Shown: positions 23,844 through 32,452 of the stretch, piece by piece
Numbering within the stretch: the stretch's first letter is position 1
How the letters are laid out: every line of letters starts with the position of its first letter
Source: an uncultured Eubacteriales bacterium
GTDB taxonomy: Bacteria; Bacillota; Clostridia; Christensenellales; Aristaeellaceae
DNA length: 40,608 nucleotides
Assembly (NCBI GenBank): GCA_902790175.1
Contig: CADAQZ010000010.1
Span: 1 to 40,608 of the forward strand
Direction of reading: 5' to 3'
Notes under the pieces: generated by a model
What the model was told of the DNA's origin: nothing
Seen by the model: only the letters and a program-made list of their open reading frames with translations
Databases searched by the model: none
Translations under genes and position numbers: made by a program

Positions 23844-25316
23844 GTGCTCAACGTGCTGATCTACGCGATGATCTACCTGGGCAGCGCCCTGATGGTCTAC
23901 AACATCTACGGCTTCATCCGCTTCGTGCAGCGCGCGCAGCACAACCGCGACTGGGGGCGCGGCCGCGCCGTGCTCTACATCCCCGTCGCGCTACTGGTGA
24001 TGTTCCTGCTGGGCTACCTGGCCGTGGGTATATTCGGCAAGCCGGATCTCATCATCTCCGGCATACTCTTCGGCGGCAGCGTGTTCGTGTTCTTCATGTT
24101 CAACCTGCTGCAGGGGATCACCGACCGCATCCAGGCCTACGGGCAGACCGAGGCGAAGCTGATGGCGGCGGAGGCCAGCAGCAAGGCCAAGACCGAATTC
24201 CTCTCCAGCGTGAGCCACGAGATGCGCACGCCGATGAACGCCATCATCGGCCTGGACGAGATCGCGCTGAAGGACGGGCACATCGACGACCAGACCCGCG
24301 AGCGCCTGGAGAAGATCGGCGTCAGCGCGCGGCACATGATGGACCTGATCAACAACGTGCTGGACATGAACGACATCGAGTCCGGCCAGATAGCCCTCAG
24401 GCGCGAGCCGTTTTCGATGCGGGAGCTGCTGGCGCTGATCGGCCTGCTGGTGGGCACCCAGTGCCGCGAGAAGGGCCTGACGTACCGCCAGGAGGCAGCC
24501 GACGACCTGGAGGACGAATACGTCGGCGACGGCCTGCGGCTGAAGCAGGTGCTGCTGGGCATCCTCGACAACGCCGTCAAGTTCACGCCCGCGCCCGGGA
24601 CGGTGACGTTTCGAGCGGAGCAGATCGTCACCGGCGAAAAGACGCGCGAGCTGCGCTTCACGGTCAGCGACACCGGCATCGGCATGGACGCGGCCTTCCT
24701 GCCCAGGCTGTTTGACTCCTTCGCGCAGGAGGACGCCAGCTCTACGAACCGCTACGGCGGCAGCGGGCTGAGCATGGCCCTCGCGAAGCGGATCATGGAC
24801 CTGATGGGCGGCGCGATCGAGGTGCAGAGCCAGAAGGGCCGGGGCAGCACGTTCACCGTCACGGTGCCGCTGGGCCGCGTCGAGGCGAAGGCACCGGAGG
24901 CGGACGAACCGGACTTCAGCTGCCTGCACGGCCGCCGCGTGCTGATCGCGGAGGATATTGACCTGAACGCCGAGATACTGGCCGACCTGCTGGAGCTGGA
25001 GGAGATCGACTCCGAGCGCGCGCGCAACGGCCAGGAGGCGCTCGACCTGTTTTCGAAGAATCCGCCGGGATACTACGACGCCATACTGATGGACCTGCGC
25101 ATGCCCGTGATGGACGGGCTGGACGCCACGCGCGCGATCCGCGCGCTGGACCGTCCGGACGCGCGGCAGATCCCCATCGCGGCGCTCACGGCGAACGCGC
25201 TGGAGGAGGACGTGCAGCACTCGCTGGAGGCGGGCATGAATGTGCATCTCTCCAAGCCCGCGGACTCGGAGCTCCTATACACTACCCTCGCCAAGCTGAT
25301 CGCGAAGCCCGAATAA
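23844..25316 (+). CDS. Hybrid sensor histidine kinase/response regulator
   Basis: A 490-residue membrane kinase. Three hydrophobic segments (about 7-27, 42-64, 69-90) have only short loops outside, so sensing is probably within the membrane or cytoplasm. A HisKA domain follows with FLSSVSHEMRTPMNAI (phospho-acceptor His125). The HATPase has an N-box (LLGILDNAVKF), a G1 box (DTGIGM) and a G2-like block (GGSGLSMALAKRIMDLMGG). The C-terminal receiver has LIAED and phospho-acceptor Asp417 in MDLRMP, with Lys in LSKP. The start is GTG at 23844 behind GGGGGG; upstream codons in the same frame lack a ribosome site. The terminal receiver implies a phosphorelay through an HPt protein, and one is encoded three genes on. 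Confidence 0.92.
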   Translation: MLNVLIYAMIYLGSALMVYNIYGFIRFVQRAQHNRDWGRGRAVLYIPVALLVMFLLGYLAVGIFGKPDLIISGILFGGSVFVFFMFNLLQGITDRIQAYGQTEAKLMAAEASSKAKTEFLSSVSHEMRTPMNAIIGLDEIALKDGHIDDQTRERLEKIGVSARHMMDLINNVLDMNDIESGQIALRREPFSMRELLALIGLLVGTQCREKGLTYRQEAADDLEDEYVGDGLRLKQVLLGILDNAVKFTPAPGTVTFRAEQIVTGEKTRELRFTVSDTGIGMDAAFLPRLFDSFAQEDASSTNRYGGSGLSMALAKRIMDLMGGAIEVQSQKGRGSTFTVTVPLGRVEAKAPEADEPDFSCLHGRRVLIAEDIDLNAEILADLLELEEIDSERARNGQEALDLFSKNPPGYYDAILMDLRMPVMDGLDATRAIRALDRPDARQIPIAALTANALEEDVQHSLEAGMNVHLSKPADSELLYTTLAKLIAKPE

Positions 25317-25365
25317 CAGGACGGACTTCGCGCGGGTCTTCCCGCGGCGACAGGAGGAACGGGAT

Positions 25366-27063
25366 ATGATCATTTCCAAACAGTTGAGAAAGCCGCAGCT
25401 CGTGCTGATCGTGGACGATCAGGAGATCAACCGCGACGTGCTGGGCATGATCCTGGAGGACGACTACGAGATCCTCTACGCCAGCAATGGCAGAGAGGCG
25501 CTCGAATTGATACGGGAATACAGCGACCGGCTGTCCGTCGTGCTGCTGGACCTCATTATGCCGGAGATGGACGGCTTCGAGGTGCTCTCGCGCGTGCGTG
25601 CCGACGAGTTTCTGCGCCGCATCCCGATGATCGTGCTGACCGCGGAGCGCAGCGCCGAACTGAAGGCGCTGCAGATGGGCGCGGCGGATTTCATCACCAA
25701 GCCCTTTGACATGCACGAGGTCATCCTCGCGCGCGTGAGCCGCATCATCGAGCTCAGCGAGGGCCGCCAGCTGATCTCCGCCGCGGAGCACGACCCGCTG
25801 ACGAACCTCTACACCCGCAACTTCTTCTTTGAGTACGCCAACCGCATCCACCGCTACCACTCTGTCTGGCGGATGGACGCCGTCGTGCTGAACATCGAGC
25901 AGTTCCACTCCGTGAACGCGCTGAACGGCCGCGAGTTCGGCGACAACGCGCTGCGCGTATTGGGCGAGGAGATCAAGGTCTTCCTGGCCGGCACGAAGGG
26001 CATCGCCAGCCGCTTTGACGCCGACCGCTTCGACATCTACTGCGCGCCGCAGCCCGACTACCGCGCGCTGCTGGACCGCTTCCAGGAGCGCATGAACGAC
26101 CTGTCGCGCAACGCCAGCATTCGCCTGCGCATGGGCGTGGCGCCCTGGCGCGAGGGCCTGGAGCCGATGCAGCTGTTCGACCGGGCCAGCGCCGCCTGCA
26201 ACATGGTGCGCGGCGACTACAAGACCCGCCTGATGGTCTACGACGAGGACATGCTTGAGCGCGAGATGCTGAACCAGCGGCTGCTGAACGACCTGCGCCG
26301 CGCGGTGGAGGAGCGCGAGCTGCGCGTGTTCTACCAGCCGAAGTACAACGTGCAGTGCGACCCGCCGAAGCTCACCAGCGCCGAGGCGCTGATCCGCTGG
26401 CAGCACCCGGAGCTGGGCATGGTCTCGCCGGGCGCGTTCATCCCGCTGTTCGAGGGCAACGGCCAGATCAGCGTCGTGGACAACTTCGTCTGGAGCGAGG
26501 CCGCGCGGCAGATCGCCCGCTGGAAGGAGCAGTTCGGCGTGACGGTGCCGGTGTCGGTGAACCTCTCGCGCGTGGACGTGTTCGACCCCGCGCTGGAGGA
26601 GACGCTCACCGGCCTGGTGGCGGAAAACGGCCTGGAGCGCTCGTCGCTGAAGCTGGAGGTCACCGAATCGGCCTACACCGAAAATGCCGGGAAGATGATC
26701 GAGCGCATCAGCCGCCTGCGCGAGCTGGGCTTCATGATCGAGATGGACGACTTCGGCTCCGGATACTCCTCGCTGAACATGCTCTCGGCGATGCCCATCG
26801 ACGTGCTGAAGATGGACATGCGCTTCATCAAGAACATCGAGCGCGACGAGCGGGACTTCTGGCTGGTGGAGGTGGTGCTGGACATCGCGCGGCATCTGAA
26901 GGTGCCGGTCGTGGCCGAGGGCGTGGAGACCGGGGAGCAGGTGGAAAAGCTCCGCCGCGCCGGCTGCGAGCTGATCCAGGGCTACTACTTCTCGCGGCCG
27001 CTGCCGCCGGAGGAATTTGAAAAGCTGATCATCAAGGAAAAGGAAATCGAGAGGGGAGAATGA
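25366..27063 (+). CDS. Response regulator with degenerate GGDEF and intact EAL (c-di-GMP phosphodiesterase)
   Basis: A 565-residue cytoplasmic regulator. The receiver (about 10-130) has VDD and phospho-acceptor Asp62 in LLDLIMP. The GGDEF-like domain (about 140-295) keeps EHDPLTNLYTRN but has DADRF (218-222) in place of GGDEF, so it cannot be an active cyclase. It may be a regulatory domain. The EAL domain (about 305-560) keeps E340-A341-L342 in SAEALIRW, VNLSR, EVTES, MDDFGSGYSS, KMDMRFI, VVAEGVET and QGYYFSRP, the residues needed to hydrolyse c-di-GMP. It follows the hybrid kinase by 49 bp with an AGGAGG site and precedes the HPt gene by 3 bp, so phosphorylation through that relay is the likely control. 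Confidence 0.93.
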   Translation: MIISKQLRKPQLVLIVDDQEINRDVLGMILEDDYEILYASNGREALELIREYSDRLSVVLLDLIMPEMDGFEVLSRVRADEFLRRIPMIVLTAERSAELKALQMGAADFITKPFDMHEVILARVSRIIELSEGRQLISAAEHDPLTNLYTRNFFFEYANRIHRYHSVWRMDAVVLNIEQFHSVNALNGREFGDNALRVLGEEIKVFLAGTKGIASRFDADRFDIYCAPQPDYRALLDRFQERMNDLSRNASIRLRMGVAPWREGLEPMQLFDRASAACNMVRGDYKTRLMVYDEDMLEREMLNQRLLNDLRRAVEERELRVFYQPKYNVQCDPPKLTSAEALIRWQHPELGMVSPGAFIPLFEGNGQISVVDNFVWSEAARQIARWKEQFGVTVPVSVNLSRVDVFDPALEETLTGLVAENGLERSSLKLEVTESAYTENAGKMIERISRLRELGFMIEMDDFGSGYSSLNMLSAMPIDVLKMDMRFIKNIERDERDFWLVEVVLDIARHLKVPVVAEGVETGEQVEKLRRAGCELIQGYYFSRPLPPEEFEKLIIKEKEIERGE

Positions 27064-27066
27064 GCC

Positions 27067-27438
27067 ATGACCATTCAAGAGCTGTACAGCGCGATCGACG
27101 GAAACTATGAGCAGGCCGTTCGGGTGATGAGAAGCGATCGGCTCATCGACAAGTACGTGCGCAAGCTGAAGGACAGCCAGGTGGGCGAAAAGCTGGCCGA
27201 GGCCGGCGAGAGCATGGACGCGACCCGGCTGTTTGAGAGCGCGCACGCGATGAAGGGCGTCTGCTCCAACCTGGGGCTGGACCGCCTGGCCGCCGCGGCG
27301 AACGAGATCACCGAGGAGTTCCGCCCCGGCAGCGCGCGCAAGATGACCGACGACGAGGTGTGCGCGCGGCTGGACGAGATCGCCCGGCGCTACCGCGACA
27401 CCGCCGAAGCCATCCGCCGCTACGAGGAGCAGGCTTGA
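27067..27438 (+). CDS. Histidine phosphotransfer (HPt) protein
   Basis: A 123-residue all-helical protein. The motif FESAHAMKGVCSNLGLDRL carries phospho-acceptor His60, with Lys63-Gly64 behind it, as in the HPt fold. Helical, charged flanks complete a four-helix bundle. It starts 3 bp after the EAL regulator. It should move phosphate from Asp417 of the hybrid kinase to Asp62 of the REC-GGDEF-EAL protein, giving a complete four-step relay in one operon. No second output regulator is in the operon. Confidence 0.9.
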   Translation: MTIQELYSAIDGNYEQAVRVMRSDRLIDKYVRKLKDSQVGEKLAEAGESMDATRLFESAHAMKGVCSNLGLDRLAAAANEITEEFRPGSARKMTDDEVCARLDEIARRYRDTAEAIRRYEEQA

Positions 27439-27475
27439 CGTCGGCCATTTGAGAGAACCCGCGGAGGTGTCTGAC

Positions 27476-28354
27476 ATGAACGAGACGAATTTCGATCCTT
27501 CCACGAACCCCGCGCTGCGGCACAACCTGGGCATCCTCTACCAGGAAGAGAGCGACAAAGGGCTGGCGCACCCGTTCTTCGTGCTGATCCTGAACGCCTT
27601 TAAGGATGAGGCCGAGGCCCGCGGCTACGACGTGACGTTCATCAACCGCCCCGTCGAGGGCGACCCGGCGACGCTGCCGGAGCAGTGCCGCCGTCGCGGC
27701 GTGGACGGCGTCTGCCTGGTCTGCGGCGACTTCACCAGCCCGCGGGTAAAGGAGCTCGCGAAGAGCGGCATCCCCTGCGTGTCGGTGGACCACATCTTCA
27801 AGGGCCTGCCCGCCGTGCTCTCGGACAATGAGACGGGCCTTCAGAAGCTGGTGGAGTACGCGATATCGATGGGCCACACGCGCATCGCGTTCATCCACGG
27901 CCACAACAACTCCATCGTCACGCGCACGCGCATCGACCAGTTCAACAACACGATGGCCTACCACGACCTGCCGGTGCTGCCGGGCTACGTGGCGGAGGGT
28001 CGCTACCACGACATCGGGCTGACGCGGCGGCTGGTGTGCGAGCTTCTGCGGCTTCAGGAGCGCCCGACCTGCATCCTGCTGCCCGACGACATGACCTACC
28101 TCGGCGCGCAGGAGGCGGCGCGGGAGCTGGGCCTGCGCATCCCCGAGGACATCTCCTTCGCGGGCTACGACGGCATCCCGCTGACGCAGATGCTCACGCC
28201 CCGGCTGACCACCATTCGCCAGGACAGCGGCAGCATGGGCCGCGTGGCGGCGCAGAAGCTGATCGACCTGGTCGAGCGCCCCGACGAGGCCTCGCGCAAG
28301 CCCCGCGTGTTCCCGGTGGAGCTCGTCGAGGGCGGCACGATCGCCCGCGTGTAA
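27476..28354 (+). CDS. LacI-type ligand-binding domain protein without DNA-binding domain
   Basis: A 292-residue protein. The sequence begins near the place where a LacI-family repressor's hinge ends: RHNLGILYQEES corresponds to the usual 'IGVL' entry of the effector domain. It then runs through HPFFVLILNAFKDEAEARGYD, GVDGVCLVCG, IPCVSVDH, LSDNETGLQKLVEYAISMGHTRIAFIHG, PTCILLPDDMTYLGAQEAARELG, ISFAGYDGIPL and LTTIRQD to the C-terminus. There is no helix-turn-helix and no signal peptide. Only 37 bp separate it from the HPt gene, so no HTH can be hidden upstream. ATG at 27476 follows GGAGG. It may be a cytoplasmic ligand sensor acting by protein contact with relay components. That role is inferred only. 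Confidence 0.85.
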   Translation: MNETNFDPSTNPALRHNLGILYQEESDKGLAHPFFVLILNAFKDEAEARGYDVTFINRPVEGDPATLPEQCRRRGVDGVCLVCGDFTSPRVKELAKSGIPCVSVDHIFKGLPAVLSDNETGLQKLVEYAISMGHTRIAFIHGHNNSIVTRTRIDQFNNTMAYHDLPVLPGYVAEGRYHDIGLTRRLVCELLRLQERPTCILLPDDMTYLGAQEAARELGLRIPEDISFAGYDGIPLTQMLTPRLTTIRQDSGSMGRVAAQKLIDLVERPDEASRKPRVFPVELVEGGTIARV

Positions 28355-28393
28355 GCCTGGACTACGGGCGCGACAGGAAAAGGAGGGCCTTCG

Positions 28394-29269
28394 ATGCGCA
28401 TATCGGAGCTGTTGAAGCGGGACGGCGTGACCTTCTCGCTGGAGGTGTTTCCCCCCAAGACCTCGGACAAGTACACCCAGACCGCCGAGGCGGCCAAGCG
28501 GATCGCGGCGCTGAGGCCGGACTTCATGTCCGTGACCTACGGCGCGGGCGGCGGCACCGGCGCGTTCACGGCGGGCATTGCCAGCGAGATCCAGGCCGAG
28601 TTCGGCGTGCCCACGCTGGCGCACCTGACGTGCGTGTCCTCGAACCGGGACCACGTGCTCAAAATGCTGGACACCTACCGGGAGATGGGCATCGAGAACA
28701 TCCTCGCGCTGCGGGGCGACAAGCCCGCGGACGGCGCGATCTCCACCGACTACAAGTACGCCGTGGAGCTCATCCGCGACATCCGCGCCCACGGCGACTT
28801 CTGCATCGGCGGCGCGTGCTACCCGGAGGGCCACGTGGAGTGCGCCCACAAGAGCGAGGACATCCGCCACCTGAAGGAGAAGGTGGACGCGGGGCTGGAC
28901 TTTTTGACCACGCAGATGTTCTTCTCCAACGACATCTTTTACAACTTCCTCTACCGCGCGCGCGAGGCGGGCGTCCACGTGCCGATCATCGCGGGCATCA
29001 TGCCCATCACCAGCCCCCGGCAGCTGTCCAGGAGCGTGGCGATGTCCGGCACGGACGTGCCCCAGCGCTTCCGCGCCATCGTCGACTACTTCGGCGAATC
29101 GCCCGCCGCGATGAAGCAGGCCGGCGTCGTCTACGCCACCGAGCAGATCATCGACCTGATCGCCAACGGCATTCGTCACGTGCACGTCTACACGATGAAC
29201 AAGCCGGAGGTGGCCGCCAGCATCATGGCGAACCTCTCCGACATCCTGGGCGCCGGGCATGGCCGTTGA
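28394..29269 (+). CDS. metF: 5,10-methylenetetrahydrofolate reductase
   Basis: Reduces methylene-THF to methyl-THF, the methyl donor for methionine synthase. It is a TIM-barrel flavoprotein in the known family. Family blocks are SLEVFPPKT (Glu17 region), FMSVTYGAGGG, LAHLTCVSSNRD, ILALRGDKP, IGGACYPEGH, FLTTQMFFSND and PIIAGIMPITS. The length of 291 is standard. AAGGAGG precedes the start. It overlaps the next gene by 11 bp and lies 39 bp after the LacI-like gene, so it is likely part of the same transcript. Confidence 0.96.
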   Translation: MRISELLKRDGVTFSLEVFPPKTSDKYTQTAEAAKRIAALRPDFMSVTYGAGGGTGAFTAGIASEIQAEFGVPTLAHLTCVSSNRDHVLKMLDTYREMGIENILALRGDKPADGAISTDYKYAVELIRDIRAHGDFCIGGACYPEGHVECAHKSEDIRHLKEKVDAGLDFLTTQMFFSNDIFYNFLYRAREAGVHVPIIAGIMPITSPRQLSRSVAMSGTDVPQRFRAIVDYFGESPAAMKQAGVVYATEQIIDLIANGIRHVHVYTMNKPEVAASIMANLSDILGAGHGR

Positions 29270-29924
29270 GATCGACCGGCGCGAGGTGTACCGCTACCTG
29301 GGGCTTCGCGGCGCGGAACCGGACGCGGCCACGGCGGCGGCGGTGGAGGAGGCCGTGCGGCTTTTGGACGCGGTCGTGGAGCCGAAGCAAATCTCGCGGC
29401 GCTTCCTGCTGAAAAGATTGGACGACGGCGCGCTGGACATCGAGGGCCTGCGCGTCGAGAGCAAGGCGCTCTCCAAAAACCTCGAGGGCTGCCGCGAGGT
29501 GTTTTTGATGGCGGCCACGCTGGGCATCGGGCCGGACCGGCTGATCGCCCGGGCGCAGGCGGAGGGCGCGATGAGCCGCGCGATGGCGCTGCAGGCCGCC
29601 GCCGCCGCGATGATCGAGGCCTGGTGCGACGACGTGAACGCCGAGCTTGCGCGCCAGGCCAAGGCGCGCGGGCGATCGCTGCGGCCCCGGTTCTCCCCGG
29701 GCTACGGCGATTTTTCACTGGAGGCCCAGCCCGGCATCTTCCGGCTGCTGGGCGCGCAGCGCAACATCGGCATCACGCTGACGGACAGCCTGCTGATGCT
29801 GCCCACGAAGTCCGTGACCGCCGTGATCGGCATCGCGGATGTGGGGGAGGCCGCCTGCCCGACGGGCTGCGCGGCGTGCGAGAAAACGGACTGTGCCTAT
29901 CGAACCAGAAAGGACGACCCATGA
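29259..29924 (+). CDS. Methionine synthase reactivation-domain protein (vitamin B12-dependent methionine synthase activation domain)
   Basis: A 221-residue stand-alone version of the C-terminal activation domain of MetH, which binds AdoMet and restores oxidised cobalamin. The signature RPRFSPGYGD is at residues 142-151, and FRLLGAQRNIGITLTDSLLMLPTKSV follows, as in the domain's core. A cysteine-rich tail (CPTGCAACEKTDC) may bind a metal or an Fe-S cluster, a feature of the stand-alone form. It overlaps metF by 11 bp and metH by 4 bp (ATGA). It supplies in trans the domain missing from the downstream MetH. Confidence 0.92.
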   Translation: MAVEIDRREVYRYLGLRGAEPDAATAAAVEEAVRLLDAVVEPKQISRRFLLKRLDDGALDIEGLRVESKALSKNLEGCREVFLMAATLGIGPDRLIARAQAEGAMSRAMALQAAAAAMIEAWCDDVNAELARQAKARGRSLRPRFSPGYGDFSLEAQPGIFRLLGAQRNIGITLTDSLLMLPTKSVTAVIGIADVGEAACPTGCAACEKTDCAYRTRKDDP

Positions 29925-32344
29925 ACCGAGGATTTCTCAACAGGCTGGGCCGGGAGCGGCTGTACTGTGACGGCGGCACCGGCTCGCTTTTGCAGGCGAA
30001 GGGCCTGAAGGGCGGCGAGCTGCCGGAGCGGTGGAACCTGACGCACCCGGACGCGGTGCGCGACGTGGCGCTGGGCTATTTTCAGGCCGGGAGCCACATC
30101 GTCAACGCCAACACGTTCGGCGCGAATCGGCTGCACTACCCGGACCCGGACGAGCTGCGCGCGATCGTCGAGGCGGGCGTCGGGCACGTCGTTGAGGCGC
30201 GGCGTCTGGCGGGGCGCGAGGGCGACGCCTACGTGGCGCTGGACCTCGGACCCACGGGGCGGCTCTTAAAGCCCATGGGCGATCTGGACTTCGAGGACGC
30301 GGTCGCGCTGTTCGGGGAGGTCGTGCGCGCCGGGGAGGCCGCCGGGGCCGACCTCGTCATGATCGAGACGATGAACGACACGCTGGAATTGAAGGCCGCG
30401 GTGCTGGCCGCGAAGGAGCACAGCCGCCTGCCGGTGTGCGCAACCTGCGTGTTCGACGGCAAGGGGAAGCTGTTGACCGGCGGCACCCCGGAGAGCCTCG
30501 TGGCGCTGCTGGAGGGCCTGCGCGTGGACGCGCTGGGCGTGAACTGCGGCCTGGGACCCAAGCAGATGCTGCCGATTGTGAAGCGGCTGCTGGCGGCCTC
30601 GTCGCTGCCGGTGTTCGTCAATCCCAACGCAGGGCTGCCCCGCATGGAGAACGGCAGGACCGTCTACGACCTGCCCGCGGGGGAATTCGCCGCCGCGATG
30701 GCGGACATCGCCCGCGCCGGGGCGCACGTGCTGGGCGGCTGCTGCGGCACGACGCCGGAGTACATCCGCGCCGCGATCGAGGCCACGCGCGAGATCCCGT
30801 TCATGCCGCCGACGCCCAAGCGCCGCACGGTGGTCAGTTCGTTCTCGCAGGTCGTCGAGATCGGCCCGCGCCCGGTGATCGTGGGCGAGCGCATCAACCC
30901 CACCGGCAAGAAGAAGCTCCAGCAGGCGCTGCGCGAGGGCGATTTGGACGCCGTCGTGGCGCTGGGCCTTTCGCAGGAGGAGGCCGGGGCGCACGTGCTG
31001 GACGTGAACGTGGGCCTGCCGGGCATCGACGAGGCGGCGACGATGGCCGCGCTGGTGCCAAAACTCCAGGGCGTGCTGGCGCTGCCGCTGCAGATCGACT
31101 CCTCCAGCCCAGAGGCGCTGGAAAAGGGCCTGCGGCTGTACAACGGCAAGCCCCTGATCAACTCCGTCAGCGGCAAGCGCGAGAGCCTGGACGCGGTGCT
31201 GCCACTGGCAGCGAAGTACGGCGGCGTGCTCGTGGCGCTGCCGCTGGACGAATCCGGCATCCCTGATACCGCCGAGGGCCGCGTGGCCGTCGCGCGGAAG
31301 ATCGTGGAGGCGGCGGCGAAGTACGGCATCCCTCGCGAGGACATCGTGGCGGACGGCCTCGCCATGACCGTTTCCGCCGACTCGCGCAGCGCGTCCGTCA
31401 CGCTGGAGACGCTGCGCCGCCTGCATAACGAGCTGGGCCTGCACACGGTTCTGGGCGTTTCCAACATCTCCTTCGGCCTGCCCCAGCGCGAGGCCGTCAA
31501 CGCCTTCTTCCTGTCGATGGCGCTGGAGAGCGGGCTGTCGCTGGCGATCATCAACCCGTCGAGCGCCGCGATGATGGCGGCCTACCGGTCGTGGCTGGCG
31601 CTGTCCGGGCTGGACGACAACTGCGCGGGCTTCATCGCCGCCTACGGGCAGGCGTCGGGCAGCCTGTTCGCCCCAGGCGGCGTTCAGGCGGGCGCCGCCG
31701 CGCCGGAAGCGGAGGCGGGCACGCTCTCCGACAGCGTGCGCTTCGGCATGGCCGAGCGCGCTGCCCAGCAGGCCAGGGCGCTGCTGGACGAAGGCTGTGA
31801 CCCGATGGCGATCATCAACGACACGCTCATTCCGGCGCTGGACGCCGTGGGCAAGGGCTTCGAGGCGGGCACGCTGTTTTTGCCGCAGCTTTTGATGAGC
31901 GCAGACGCCGCCAAGGCCGCGTTCGCCGTCGTGAAGGACGCGCTCGCGGGCCAGCCCCGGGCCTCGAAGGGCACGGTGGTGCTCGCGACGGTGAAGGGCG
32001 ACATCCACGACATCGGCAAGAACATTGTGAAGGTGCTCCTGGAGAACTACGGCTACCGCGTGGTGGACCTCGGCAAGGACGTGCCCCCGGAGGCCGTCGC
32101 CGAGGCCGCCATCCGCGAGGACGCGCCGCTGGTGGGCCTGAGCGCGCTGATGACCACCACCGTCGCCAGCATGGAGTCGACCATCAAGCTGCTGCGCGAG
32201 AAAAAGCCCGACGCGAAGGTCGTGGTGGGCGGCGCGGTGCTGACGCGGGACTACGCCGCGCAGATCGGCGCGGACCGTTACGCCCGCGAAGCCATGGACA
32301 CCGTGCGCTACGCCGACGAGGTTTTCGGGGCCATGTCGCATTGA
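29921..32344 (+). CDS. metH: Cobalamin-dependent methionine synthase, lacking the activation domain
   Basis: Transfers a methyl group from methyl-THF to homocysteine through cobalamin. The domain order is homocysteine methyltransferase (about 1-290; zinc ligands C209 in NCGLGP and C274-C275 in GGCCGTTP), pterin-binding (about 305-560; VGERINPTGKKKL, DVNVGLPGID, LQIDSS), then cobalamin cap and binding domains (about 595-807; GDIHDIGKNIV with cobalt ligand His696). It ends after the B12 domain at 807 residues, as in the short clostridial/Thermotoga type, with the activation domain encoded separately just upstream. ATG at 29921 overlaps the previous stop. It is the last gene before the terminator at 32392. 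Confidence 0.96.
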   Translation: MNRGFLNRLGRERLYCDGGTGSLLQAKGLKGGELPERWNLTHPDAVRDVALGYFQAGSHIVNANTFGANRLHYPDPDELRAIVEAGVGHVVEARRLAGREGDAYVALDLGPTGRLLKPMGDLDFEDAVALFGEVVRAGEAAGADLVMIETMNDTLELKAAVLAAKEHSRLPVCATCVFDGKGKLLTGGTPESLVALLEGLRVDALGVNCGLGPKQMLPIVKRLLAASSLPVFVNPNAGLPRMENGRTVYDLPAGEFAAAMADIARAGAHVLGGCCGTTPEYIRAAIEATREIPFMPPTPKRRTVVSSFSQVVEIGPRPVIVGERINPTGKKKLQQALREGDLDAVVALGLSQEEAGAHVLDVNVGLPGIDEAATMAALVPKLQGVLALPLQIDSSSPEALEKGLRLYNGKPLINSVSGKRESLDAVLPLAAKYGGVLVALPLDESGIPDTAEGRVAVARKIVEAAAKYGIPREDIVADGLAMTVSADSRSASVTLETLRRLHNELGLHTVLGVSNISFGLPQREAVNAFFLSMALESGLSLAIINPSSAAMMAAYRSWLALSGLDDNCAGFIAAYGQASGSLFAPGGVQAGAAAPEAEAGTLSDSVRFGMAERAAQQARALLDEGCDPMAIINDTLIPALDAVGKGFEAGTLFLPQLLMSADAAKAAFAVVKDALAGQPRASKGTVVLATVKGDIHDIGKNIVKVLLENYGYRVVDLGKDVPPEAVAEAAIREDAPLVGLSALMTTTVASMESTIKLLREKKPDAKVVVGGAVLTRDYAAQIGADRYAREAMDTVRYADEVFGAMSH

Positions 32345-32391
32345 TTTAACCCAATCGCGCTATCATCTAACAAACAAATGGATACAATGAG

Positions 32392-32425
32392 AATCCGCGC
32401 AACGAGCGTTGCGCGGATTTTTCAA
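32392..32425 (+). terminator. Terminator of the phosphorelay-methionine operon
   Basis: AATCCGCGCAA pairs with TTGCGCGGATT (outer arms 32392-32402 and 32409-32419), followed by a T-run to 32422. Confidence 0.88.
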
Positions 32426-32452
32426 AACGCACGCTCATTAGGAGATATTCAA

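Noticed and set aside
28355-28393. Possible cobalamin or SAM riboswitch before metF
   Set aside because: The gap is only 39 bp and holds just a ribosome site. No riboswitch could fit.
30266-32341. 691-codon minus-strand frame opposite metH
   Set aside because: metH is certain on the plus strand. The antisense frame is a codon-bias artefact.
32378-32452. Upstream ATG for the MATE transporter
   Set aside because: The extra residues would be encoded by the terminator hairpin at 32392-32425. ATG at 32453 has GGAG upstream and a normal N-terminus.
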